Source: Cellvibrionaceae bacterium
GTDB lineage: Bacteria; Pseudomonadota; Gammaproteobacteria; Pseudomonadales; Cellvibrionaceae
Length of the DNA: 30,154 bases
NCBI GenBank assembly: GCA_021151525.1
Contig: JAGKXD010000047.1
Location: 1 to 30,154, forward strand
Reading direction: 5' to 3'
Notes under the pieces: generated by a model
Told to the model about the DNA's origin: nothing
The model's input: the letters and a program-made list of their open reading frames with translations, nothing else
The model's database searches: none
Made by a program: the position numbers and the translations under genes
In this document: one piece after another, positions 17,701-24,705 of the stretch
How positions within the stretch are numbered: the first letter of the stretch is position 1
How the letters are laid out: every line of letters starts with the position of its first letter

Positions 17701-20700
17701 TTAATCGACATTTTTATCAAAGCAGAAGCGAGCGCGTCGCCTATTTCGGCAACTACTCACGTTTCGCCACTGGCCGTGCAAAATGCAACTGTGTTAGACA
17801 AAAGTGTTCCTTTGCTTGATTCGCAATACCTATTTTTGCCAACGTATTTTATTACCAATTCCAGCTCTTTGTGTTCATATGTGGAGCTAAAAGGCCCGCT
17901 CGACCTCGATGTTGCGAACGCTGCCTGGAAGAGGCTGATTGAGCGTCATCCTGTCTTGCAGATCGGCTTTCAATGGCCTGGAAAAAAATCGGCAACTTTT
18001 TCTGATGTTAAAGTAGATTTTGTTCGTGATTACACTGCGCCCCGCATTCAATGCACGGATATTCGTGCGGTATCAGATAAAGATGCGGTAATTCTGCAAG
18101 CGTTCAACGAACAGCTAAATCGCCAGTGGAACATGGAACAGTGGCCTCTGCACGAGTTCTCGCTATACCAAAAAGGCGACGACGAATATGTTCTGTTCTG
18201 GAGTAACGAACACATTATCTCTGATGGCCTAAGTAACCAGCAGGCGCTGCGGGAGTTTTTGCAGCTTTACACCGCTGAACTAACGGGTGCGGTAATTCCA
18301 GCGGCTGAATATGGCTCAACGGAAAAATACGTCGACCTAATCAATCGAATTAACAGCTACACCGAAAGTGAAACCCGTGCAGAGATTCCCGTGGCGTTAG
18401 CGGGTAGTTACACCTTTAATCCAGAGGGTAATCTTCGCGATCGTAGCAAAGTAAAATTTGAATGCGCCAAGCATGTACTTGATTCGACGTTAACCGAGAA
18501 GTTATTTGAGCTAACGAAACGCTCCCGTTATTCAATGAACACGCTTTTGGTAAATGCATTTATTCGAGTCATCGCACAATACGACAAGAGCAGCCAGGAC
18601 ATAACCTTGCAAATCCCTACAGGTGGACGGAATTATCCGGATTTATCGTTAACGAATACCATGGGATGTTTTGCACAGAATCTATCGCTCAGCTTCTCAC
18701 GTAATAATATTGAAGATCGGCAGCATGGACTTGAATCTGTGCAAAACACCATTAATGACTCGATTTTATATGGTGTTGACATAAAGCAAGCTCGGGATTT
18801 GACTGCGCTTGTTAAGCAAATGCCGTTAACCGAGCAGAACCTGTTGCCAAAACATGCGGTTGACTTAATGCTGGGAGCTGTTAAATCGAATTTGTATTTC
18901 CCTTACACCGGACAGACAGGTATTGAATCTTGTTACGGTGATATTCAAGTAGTGCAATACACCGCAGGGACCTCTAATTCTCCGGGTAGTATTGATTTAC
19001 TTCAGGAAATTTTCGATGGGCAGCTACATATCTTTGTAAACTATGATGCGAGCTTCTTCTCGTCTGCCTTAATCAACAGCTTGGTTTCCGACTATATAGC
19101 AAGTCTGGAGTCATTTATCGCACAAGATTTTGTGGCGGATTCGGTAACAGCGTTGGCCCCTGTGGATGGGTTACCGCAAATCGCCATTGTGCTTGAGCAT
19201 GCCAACAAGGTACTTAATGCGTCACTGACAATCGGCGATGTCGATAAGGATCTCGAGGCAGATCTTGGCTTTGATTCCATCGATAAAATCAAACTGGTTA
19301 CACAGTTGTATACCTGGAATAAAACAATCAATCGCTCTGCGTTAATCAAGTGTCGTAACTTAAGCGAAATGATTGCGGCCATTCAACACGGCGCTTCTAT
19401 CGGTGGTGCGCAAGCAGCGCCTGCTACTGTGTCGAGTAAGTCGGTAGCAGTTGCAGAAACGAATGTGAATTTTGACGGTTCATTTCTGACTCCCATCGAG
19501 CGCATCGTTCATCAGGCGCAAGCAACGCCGGATGCAGTGGCGGTGACTAACCAATACGGCCAATCTATCACTTATCGAGAGTTAGATACTCAATCCAATA
19601 AGATCGCTCGCGTGCTAAGAGAGCAGGGCATTGGCTCAGCAGATTTTGTAGGTGTTATTTCTAATCGTGGTCCATTGATGCTGGTGGGGATACTGGCGAT
19701 TTTAAAATCCGGTGCAGCCTATGTCCCTATTGATCCAACCTATCCAGCGGGAAGAATGAATTACATTTTAAAACACGCACGGATTAAAACGCTTGTGACA
19801 GATCCAGCGCTAATTAATGTGCTCGACGAATTGTTTCCAGCGGATAAAGAAAATAGAACCGAAGGCACAGTACTTGAATCGATTGTATTGTTAGGTGATG
19901 CGAATCAGGGGCAATGCGAAAGTTTTGGAAAAATTGTCAATAACGTTGTAACTGCAGCTTCCTGGGGCGCTCTGTCCGGTGAGCGAGTAGAGCTATCGAT
20001 AGATCCGCAGGATAACATGGTAGTACTGTTTACCTCAGGCTCTACCGGCAATCCCAAGGGCGTCGTATTGAATCATGAGGGTTATAACAATCGTCTTGAA
20101 TGGCATCAGAAGCTATTCCAATTGCGCCCGGGCGAAAAAGTTGCCCAGAAGACATCCTGCTGTTTCGATGTGTCTTTGTGGGAATTATTTTGGCCGCTGA
20201 TGTTCGGCGGTATCGTAAGTGCAGTGGAAAAAGACACTGTATCCAATCCCTGGGAATTTGCGGATTGGCTTGAAGCGGAATCGATCAACATTGCTCATTT
20301 CGTTCCGTCGATGTTTGGTGCATTTATTTCCAACATTGATACCGAGAAACACCGGTTTAAATCCTTGCGTTGGCTGGCATTCTCTGGCGAAGCTCTAGCT
20401 ACCAATACCGTCCAACAATGGATAGATGCCTATCAATTGGATGTGGGTTTGTGCAATTTATATGGCCCAACCGAAGCATCTATCGATGTCACTTATCACG
20501 TTATTAGTGAGCGCCCAGGGGATGCAGTTCCTATCCCGATTGGAAAAGCGATTGACAATGTTTCTCTGGTTATTATCGATCAGGATGGTAATCAAGTTAA
20601 ACCGGGTGAAATGGGCGAGCTATGTATTGGTGGTATCCAGGTTGCAAAAGGATATCTCTATGAGCCGCAATTGACTGCAAAGGCGTTTATTGCCAACAAG

Positions 20701-22473
20701 TTCGGCTCGGTTCCCGGCGCCACTCTGTACAGAACGGGTGACCTTGCGACAGAAAACGAAGATGGTTCTTTTAATTACCATGGTCGTATTGACAGTCAGG
20801 TAAAAATTCGGGGCTTCCGGGTGGAGCTGGGTGAAATAGAAAATATAGCCTCCAGCCACAAAAATATTAATGAGGCAGCGGTGTTACTCGTTAATCAGGG
20901 CGGCACAGATAAGTTGATTATGTGGTATGCCGGAACGCAGACCGCTGAAGCAGAGATAAAATCGTTTATCAACGAACGTTGTCCTGATTACATGGTGCCC
21001 CATTTTATCTTTTGGTCAGAAGCTGCCTTGCCGAAAAATAGCAATGGAAAGCTTGATCGAAAAGTGTTGCTAAACCAATTACAGGTGAATGCAGAAAGAA
21101 AGTCCGAATCAAAATCAGCAGTGCCTGCAGATGATAAAGTGCTGCCTGTTGGTCCTGCACAAAAATGGATTTTTTCCTATTTCGATGCACCGTACAAATG
21201 GTACGGGATTAGTCAGCTTCATTATCGCAAGACACTGAATATTGATTGCTTCCAGTCAGCAGTAAATGTATTGGTAGAAAAGCACGCTGAATTGCGCACG
21301 ATATTTGGCCGGGAGAGCGGAACCTGGGTACAGAAAATTCTTGCGCAATGCCCGGTACTTGAGGTTATCCATCATCAATCAACATTAAGCGGTGATGAAT
21401 TATCAGATTCTATCCAGGAGCTCGCCTATGCAATGGCGGAGAGTTTGCAGTACGATCAATGGCCTTTGTGCAAGTTTGCGGTAATTAGCCTGCAAGATGG
21501 TTCAAGCAAGATATTGTGGGTAGCACATCACTTAATGTCTGACCTGGTTTCCGGCCAGGTGTTAAGTCGACAATTGTGGTTGGTCTATGCCGGTCTGGTT
21601 GCCAACTCAACCTATGACCCGTCCATATTTTCATCTTCTACTTCTTATCCTGTCTATGTAGAAGAGCTTCAATCGGCATTCGCTATTGAGTCTTCTGAAT
21701 ATAAAAATCTAGTGAGCTATTGGAAGAAACAGACGGCGGGAATAAAGAGGTGTATAGAAATACCTTATGACCATCGCCGCGGGGAAAACACTGAGAGCTC
21801 GGATGCGCGAATTGTAATTGCTATGGAGAAAAATGTTGTGGATTTCCTACAGCGGAATGCTTGTGAATTCTACGAATGTAATTTGTACCCTTTACTTTGC
21901 GCACCGGTTTACAAGTTGATGGCCAACTTGCTCAAGCGTCCCCAGATAGTTATTAGCCACAAGCTGAATGCCAGAAATATTGGAGATCCAACAAGGAACT
22001 ATTTCAATTGTGTTGGGAATTTTGCCGTTAATGCACCACTAAACATCAGTATTAAAAAGCAGGATCGGCTTGGTGTTGTTATCAATGCAATTAAGGACGG
22101 CCTTGCTGGTATGCCTATGGGCGGTGCAAGTTATGACTGGGTGTCAAGCGCGCTCCCTGCGGAGATATATCCAGACAGTAACCTCACGAATATTCGAATA
22201 AATTATCTGGGTGATATAACTGCTGGAGAAAGCGAGGATTTCTATGTAAATGAAAAGGAAATAAATCAACGTTTATCCTTCGCTGATCAGAAGAGAACCA
22301 GTTTGGTGGAGTTTTTCTTCTATACGAAAAATAAGGTGACCTATCTTGAAATATCCTATTCCAACAATTTTTATACCCTGAAAACAATGGAAGAAGTAGG
22401 GCTGCAATATCAGTCCATTTTGAGTGACTTGGTCGCTGAAGCTAGAGCGTCCATGACTACCGCAGTAGATTAA
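11710..22473 (+). CDS. Trans-AT PKS-NRPS hybrid: KS-KR-ACP / KS-ACP / C-ACP-A-C
   Basis: This is a 3587-residue multienzyme that continues and ends the assembly line. Approximate order: N-terminal docking helix 1-20; KS3 35-465 (Cys207, His342, His382); KR2 654-1130 (GGLGGLG 892-898, Ser1020, Tyr1033); ACP5 (Ser1198); KS4 1287-1725 (Cys1457, His1592, His1639); ACP6 (Ser1958); condensation C1 about 2033-2480 (Glu2167-His2168-x3-Asp2172); carrier ACP7 (Ser2523); adenylation A 2592-3122 with all core motifs, pocket reading as serine-selective; terminal condensation/epimerisation-superfamily domain 3144-3587 (His3273-His3274-x3-Asp3278). There is no AT, no thioesterase, and no carrier after the A domain. 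Only about 25 residues separate the last A motif from the terminal domain. The ACP7-A order is the reverse of the usual A-PCP order. Its release mechanism is unknown. Confidence 0.93.
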   Translation: MSLNEKNKRELLAKLLQKKISAKANTQLAKKYPEDVIAVVGLSGRYPMADNVEMFWDNLVAGRDCVTEIPEERWNPEAFKRGSDIDSARARGGFIADVDKFDPQFFGIAPREAISMDPQERLFLQTAWHTIEDAGYTPKTLANSSGKVGVFVGVMNSNYSILGASLWSETHKTDQNYMCNPMFWSLANRVSYTLNFNGPSLAVDTACSSSLTAIHLACESIRRNECEVALAGGVNLILHPAQMEVLAKRGMLSPTGKCHSFGKGADGFADGEGVGAVLLKPLNQALQDGDNIYGVIRGSSLNSGGKTSGYTVPNPVAQANLIATVVKKSRIDPGSISYIEAHGTGTALGDPIEIRGLAKAFGSATAEKQFCALGSVKANIGHLEAAAGISGITKILLQMKHETLVPTINSNEESEYIDLKNTPFYLQKETSSWALGKKKLAGISSFGAGGSNTHIILQSFDIPEQSHAEIPCVIPVSVSHKQQLPTYVQSLIMWIERNKATKHFNLVNVSHTLLDGRQDMAVRLAMVANNIDELLEKLHGFMRGDRNIENLFEGTAETPDSKQEFAFTAYKSEELISFARKWVIGEVKKPIALLKDFHPKRISLPGYPFLKESYWVPRTPAEVNANESVAFAKENSKVSPVHSAVASVSQHVGDMYLAPVWVDKPLKNNDAGNSLSNVLVFSNDTGDYPAIARQFSQAHFVALGDMYSYDSKNNFTVRQDHLEDMELLLSAASKAKPLDAIVYAWKNSAIEANEKNGTAESLYAGIQPLLNLVKRIINSSKNPLPKLIVWSVDSGCLSDLSSLAYSGFVKSVKAEQKDLDIKHVSFEGNQEHSLEYQLRALAAELADSESGSVVVKHRGQRRAVERIDSIEPASEIGSNDWVKQKGTYLITGGLGGLGKVFAKRIASVGGVKLALTGRSALTESNKQFLETLREKNNEVVYYSCDITSEADVHVLFEKITSRFIKLNGIIHSAGVIKDCLINRKNWADFKSVIDTKIKGAFNLDQESAAMPLDFFVMFSSVSSVLGNIGQTDYAFGNAYLDELCRWRNNLKDKKLRSGKSISINWPIWEDGGMKIEKNILNAMKESVGIIPLSEPQGLSIFNDIMQSSFAQVMPLHGVLTRLNTTLQHYNAYEPSALTEKTITSAAVTPAIPNLVPGAAGQLAQLLDEKLREMISRAIQLPKDRIDPNKVFGDMGFDSIVLREFAANFKAMLDIELSPAVFFSSNTLNKMKQHLLAEHLSSLQKVLVPSGVSAGYIGSQERGGASLVQNASEGQSTYQQSAQPSYNEPVAIIGMDGMFPGAENLDVFWKNLSECVDPISEIPPLRWRWQDHYGSTFGAANKSNSKWGGFMPHIEYFDHHFFDLSANEAIHMDPQQRLFLQTVWKTIESAGYNATELKGNNVGVFVGVEFSDYRDYLDRNGVRYNAEMVIGNSLNMIPNRVSYYFDFNGPSEAVDTACSGSLVAINRAVRSIQSGESRMAIAGGVSVILSPKTMIGTSQLNIYSPDGRCKTFDKNANGYVKGEGVAAVLLKPLKAAIEDGDNILAVIKGTAVNHGGRSNSITAPNPAAQARLLFKAYSEAGIGAERVSYIELHGTGTNLGDPVEVEGIKSAFSMLATSSGAPISKFNYCGIGSVKSNIGHLEPAAGIAGVIKVILSMKARELPSNLHFTDLNPLIKLENSPFYIVDKKRDWVRTLDSEGRELPLVAGVSSFGFGGTNAHLVLEEYIAPHQHSIEQSSYLFVLSAKTSAQLDESARNLITYVDSPARANTSLRDFIFTLQVGRVPMDERLAFTVSNWQDLREKLGAYLTGTLDHIDCRSSKASNHIPVQDLLDDSLQGYILQSGNYRQLAKWWLLGVNFNWQLLYTNASAQKINLPTYPFAKTRCWIDVIVSETMVAEPVSAPLAAVMPAQFVAAAPVVTTNVVSTIPALVREKVSQLVDVSVAELADDAHLAADIGLDSIKMMSLINELISSRPEAELEYFNNLGMNSIVGQAQTISGLIDIFIKAEASASPISATTHVSPLAVQNATVLDKSVPLLDSQYLFLPTYFITNSSSLCSYVELKGPLDLDVANAAWKRLIERHPVLQIGFQWPGKKSATFSDVKVDFVRDYTAPRIQCTDIRAVSDKDAVILQAFNEQLNRQWNMEQWPLHEFSLYQKGDDEYVLFWSNEHIISDGLSNQQALREFLQLYTAELTGAVIPAAEYGSTEKYVDLINRINSYTESETRAEIPVALAGSYTFNPEGNLRDRSKVKFECAKHVLDSTLTEKLFELTKRSRYSMNTLLVNAFIRVIAQYDKSSQDITLQIPTGGRNYPDLSLTNTMGCFAQNLSLSFSRNNIEDRQHGLESVQNTINDSILYGVDIKQARDLTALVKQMPLTEQNLLPKHAVDLMLGAVKSNLYFPYTGQTGIESCYGDIQVVQYTAGTSNSPGSIDLLQEIFDGQLHIFVNYDASFFSSALINSLVSDYIASLESFIAQDFVADSVTALAPVDGLPQIAIVLEHANKVLNASLTIGDVDKDLEADLGFDSIDKIKLVTQLYTWNKTINRSALIKCRNLSEMIAAIQHGASIGGAQAAPATVSSKSVAVAETNVNFDGSFLTPIERIVHQAQATPDAVAVTNQYGQSITYRELDTQSNKIARVLREQGIGSADFVGVISNRGPLMLVGILAILKSGAAYVPIDPTYPAGRMNYILKHARIKTLVTDPALINVLDELFPADKENRTEGTVLESIVLLGDANQGQCESFGKIVNNVVTAASWGALSGERVELSIDPQDNMVVLFTSGSTGNPKGVVLNHEGYNNRLEWHQKLFQLRPGEKVAQKTSCCFDVSLWELFWPLMFGGIVSAVEKDTVSNPWEFADWLEAESINIAHFVPSMFGAFISNIDTEKHRFKSLRWLAFSGEALATNTVQQWIDAYQLDVGLCNLYGPTEASIDVTYHVISERPGDAVPIPIGKAIDNVSLVIIDQDGNQVKPGEMGELCIGGIQVAKGYLYEPQLTAKAFIANKFGSVPGATLYRTGDLATENEDGSFNYHGRIDSQVKIRGFRVELGEIENIASSHKNINEAAVLLVNQGGTDKLIMWYAGTQTAEAEIKSFINERCPDYMVPHFIFWSEAALPKNSNGKLDRKVLLNQLQVNAERKSESKSAVPADDKVLPVGPAQKWIFSYFDAPYKWYGISQLHYRKTLNIDCFQSAVNVLVEKHAELRTIFGRESGTWVQKILAQCPVLEVIHHQSTLSGDELSDSIQELAYAMAESLQYDQWPLCKFAVISLQDGSSKILWVAHHLMSDLVSGQVLSRQLWLVYAGLVANSTYDPSIFSSSTSYPVYVEELQSAFAIESSEYKNLVSYWKKQTAGIKRCIEIPYDHRRGENTESSDARIVIAMEKNVVDFLQRNACEFYECNLYPLLCAPVYKLMANLLKRPQIVISHKLNARNIGDPTRNYFNCVGNFAVNAPLNISIKKQDRLGVVINAIKDGLAGMPMGGASYDWVSSALPAEIYPDSNLTNIRINYLGDITAGESEDFYVNEKEINQRLSFADQKRTSLVEFFFYTKNKVTYLEISYSNNFYTLKTMEEVGLQYQSILSDLVAEARASMTTAVD
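11812..15440 (+). other. PKS module 3: KS-KR-ACP
   Basis: KS3 has DTACSSSL, EAHGTGT and NIGHLE. After the KS-to-AT-type linker ending near residue 618 there is no DH; the KR structural and catalytic halves follow directly. The KR has an intact GGLGGLG loop, Ser1020 and Tyr1033, and A-G-V-I-K-D at the LDD region, which is tentatively B-type. ACP5 has G-F-D-S. The expected output is a beta-hydroxyl, or this KR completes the reduction missing in module 2. Confidence 0.8.
15568..17725 (+). other. PKS module 4: KS-ACP
   Basis: KS4 has DTACSGSL (Cys1457), E-L-H-G-T-G-T with Leu for the usual Ala before His1592, and NIGHLEP (His1639). No processing domain sits between it and ACP6 (G-L-D-S, Ser1958), so the beta-keto group would be retained unless a trans enzyme acts. 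Its carrier feeds the first condensation domain. Confidence 0.8.
17806..22470 (+). other. Terminal NRPS block: C-ACP-A-C
   Basis: C1 has E-H-I-I-S-D-G, keeping the catalytic second His and the Asp. ACP7 has G-F-D-S-I. The A domain has LFTSGSTG (from 2773), F-D-V-S-L-W-E (Asp2820), N-L-Y-G-P-T-E (Tyr2918) and the A10 lysine Lys3114. Aligning it by eye to GrsA positions gives the ten-residue code D-V-W-H-A-S-L-I-D-K, one change from the well-known serine code D-V-W-H-L-S-L-I-D-K. The terminal domain has H-H-L-M-S-D-L, V-G-N-F, and I-N-Y-L-G-D, the last of which resembles the F-N-Y-L-G motif of epimerisation domains. No carrier follows the A domain. Confidence 0.8.
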
Positions 22474-22521
22474 AAAATGAATGCAATTGGCTTTCACAAT
22501 TAACAAATTAAGGTCTCTATC

Positions 22522-23361
22522 GTGGAAATGAAAAAATTATTCAAATGCGGAATGCTGGGATTCATGTGTTTTATGACAGGGCAACATGTCGCTCATGCAG
22601 AACAAATGTCTGGTAATGAGATAGTTGCTACCTCTGAGGATCGGTACATTGGAAAGACGCAGAGGTCTGATTCCACAATGATTATGATTAACTCAGATGG
22701 AAAAGAGCGCGTCAGACGAATGAGTATGATTAGGAAAAATTTTGGCGAAAATCTGAAAGATCAGAAAGCCATTTATTTCTTTAACTATCCCGAGGATATT
22801 AAGGACACAAGTTACTTGAGCTTTGATTGGATTGAGGAAGGGAAAGACGATGACTCATGGTTGTATTTGCCGGCGCTTAAAAAGGTAAAACGGTTGGCTG
22901 CTGCAGACCAATCAGATCCGTTTCTCGGAAGTGATTTTACCTACGCCGATATAAAGACGTCGCGCAATAACTATTGGGATTACTCAATCATTAAAGACAG
23001 CGAAATGGTTGATGGACATGATTGCTGGGTTCTTGAGGGGCTTCCAAAAAATGGAAATGACGACAAGGTCATTAAGGAAACGGGGTACAACAAAATTCAT
23101 CTCTGGGTTAGGAAAGATAACTTCATTAAGGTCAAGGGCACTTTCTGGGTTGTAAAAGGGAAAAGGATAAAATATTTCGAGGCAAAGGAAGTTGAGAAAA
23201 TCAATGATATTTGGACTGCGAAGGTAAATAAAATTACCACTACTAAAGGCGGAGCGACTGAACATTCTACCGTGATAAAAATAGAAAATGTTCGCTATGA
23301 AGAAGATATTGATGATGCCAATTTTACGCCATTAAAAATGTCGCGAGGCATTGCGAGATGA
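22522..23361 (+). CDS. LolA-like outer membrane lipoprotein-sorting family protein
   Basis: This is a 279-residue periplasmic protein with an N-terminal signal peptide (Lys-rich start, hydrophobic core, A-H-A cleavage site near residue 26). The mature part has the hallmark of the LolA-like outer-membrane lipoprotein-sorting family (Pfam PF17131 type): D-D-S-W-L-Y-L-P-A-L-K-K-V-K-R at about 111-126, followed by a D-P-F-L-G-S-D-F-T-Y segment. Proteins of this fold carry lipid-like cargo in a half-barrel, and members next to RND/MMPL genes are thought to shuttle hydrophobic substrates across the periplasm. The GTG at 22522 is preferred because AAGG lies 8 nt upstream; an ATG two codons later is possible. 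The gene follows the PKS-NRPS by 48 nt and its stop overlaps the start of the barrel gene. A role in product transit is inference. Confidence 0.82.
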   Translation: MEMKKLFKCGMLGFMCFMTGQHVAHAEQMSGNEIVATSEDRYIGKTQRSDSTMIMINSDGKERVRRMSMIRKNFGENLKDQKAIYFFNYPEDIKDTSYLSFDWIEEGKDDDSWLYLPALKKVKRLAAADQSDPFLGSDFTYADIKTSRNNYWDYSIIKDSEMVDGHDCWVLEGLPKNGNDDKVIKETGYNKIHLWVRKDNFIKVKGTFWVVKGKRIKYFEAKEVEKINDIWTAKVNKITTTKGGATEHSTVIKIENVRYEEDIDDANFTPLKMSRGIAR

Positions 23362-24692
23362 TCTTTCGAGGTAAAAATCTTTCAATCGGTGCCCTGCTTT
23401 ATGGAATTGTTCCTCTTGTTAGCGCAGATGATTCTGCGCTTTCCTACAGTGGCTTTTTAATGGAGGAGGTAGGTAACAGCTATCAGCACGAAGAGTTTGA
23501 GTGGTCAAAAATAAGTTCTACAGCAAATTTAAATGTAGATGCCTACTTTTCATCGTCCTGGAGCGCTAAGTTAAACCTCCAGGGAACCTATGACGCGGCC
23601 TATAAATTTGAAGGGCGCAGCACGTTCTCAAAAGAAACTCTGGACGTCTATGAGAAAGACTTTCGCATCAATGAGGCTTATACCGATATAGATGTCAACT
23701 CCTGGTTGAATGTTCGGTTTGGGCGCCAGTTTTTTGGATGGGGTGAAAGTAATAGCGAACAAATAAGCGATATTGGTAACCCGCGTGATTTGCGCGAACT
23801 CGGTCTACAAAATGTTAAGGATATTCGTCTCCCCGTCGGGGCGACAAAGTTCACTGTATATAGCACTTCTTGGGAATATAACCTTATAGCAGTGCATGAG
23901 GCTCGAGTGGATGAGTTGGGGGCGGAAGGTTCTGAATTCGACCCTTTTTTGGCCTTTCGCGAGCGCCTTATGATTTTATCTGCGGATGAACCTGATTCAG
24001 ATCTGGATGACACGGGAGTACTGAGCAGATTGTTTATGTCAAATGATTGGGGGGATATCAGCTTCTTTGCCGCCCGACAATTTGAAGGATTTCCGCTGCT
24101 GCTCTTTAAGGGGGTAAATGCGGATACACAACAATTGATATTTCAGCCTGAATATAACCAGCTAAAATCCTATGGATTTTTTGGCAATGTAATCGATGGC
24201 TCATGGCAGCTGAAATATGATTTTGCGCGAACGTTAAAGAAACCTCACGATATTAAAATTATTGAGTATTTGGTTCCGCAGCTACAAACAAAGCCAATGA
24301 GCTCAGTCATATCTTTTCAAGAAAAGAACATCGTTAAAGGTATGCTCGGTATTGAATACAGTGGCTTTACTGATACTCAGGTTTCGTTGGAGTACATCGA
24401 GAGTTACATAGAAGATCACACAGAAATGTTAAGGGAGGAGAAGTATGAACGGAAAATATCAACATATATCTCTCGCACCTTCTCAAATGGAAACATTACC
24501 TCTTCACTTTGGATGAATCATCTTATTAGCGACAATGCCAACATTTTCAGAATTGACGTTTCGTATAACTATGATGATGACATCAAGTATTTTATAGCGC
24601 TTAGTGGAATCGAAGGAGCCAGGAGGGGCGCCTATTATTATGATTACGACGAGGTGGACAGGTTTGCAATCGGCGTGAAAGTGTCATTTTAA
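23358..24692 (+). CDS. Outer-membrane beta-barrel protein (DUF1302-like)
   Basis: The start overlaps the previous stop by 4 nt (ATGA), with GAGG 9 nt upstream. The 444-residue product has a signal peptide of about 23 residues ending S-A-D. Alternating amphipathic strands fill its length, and the terminal Val-Lys-Val-Ser-Phe is the C-terminal aromatic signature recognised by the barrel assembly machinery. The N-R-F-G-R-Q-type segment followed by W-G and an N-P-R-D-L-R-E stretch (about residues 115-155) resembles barrels of the DUF1302 type, which often accompany MMPL pumps and LolA-like proteins. It probably forms the outer-membrane end of the product export or surface-display route. It could instead be an uptake porin of unrelated function. 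The family name is tentative; the barrel call is solid. Confidence 0.75.
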   Translation: MIFRGKNLSIGALLYGIVPLVSADDSALSYSGFLMEEVGNSYQHEEFEWSKISSTANLNVDAYFSSSWSAKLNLQGTYDAAYKFEGRSTFSKETLDVYEKDFRINEAYTDIDVNSWLNVRFGRQFFGWGESNSEQISDIGNPRDLRELGLQNVKDIRLPVGATKFTVYSTSWEYNLIAVHEARVDELGAEGSEFDPFLAFRERLMILSADEPDSDLDDTGVLSRLFMSNDWGDISFFAARQFEGFPLLLFKGVNADTQQLIFQPEYNQLKSYGFFGNVIDGSWQLKYDFARTLKKPHDIKIIEYLVPQLQTKPMSSVISFQEKNIVKGMLGIEYSGFTDTQVSLEYIESYIEDHTEMLREEKYERKISTYISRTFSNGNITSSLWMNHLISDNANIFRIDVSYNYDDDIKYFIALSGIEGARRGAYYYDYDEVDRFAIGVKVSF

Positions 24693-24705
24693 GGAAATGA
24701 TAAAT

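Noticed and set aside
21050..21140. Possible carrier domain between the A domain and the terminal C-type domain
   Set aside because: Only about 25 residues separate the domains, and there is no G-x-D-S motif.
22474..22521. AATTG/CAATT inverted repeat in the gap after the PKS-NRPS gene as a terminator
   Set aside because: The 5-bp AT-rich stem has no T-run after it; the downstream genes are more likely co-transcribed.
24697..24705. Earlier ATG for the MFS gene
   Set aside because: The AAGGA sequence is only 1 nt upstream, too close for initiation; the ATG at 24706 has workable spacing. The choice changes three residues only.
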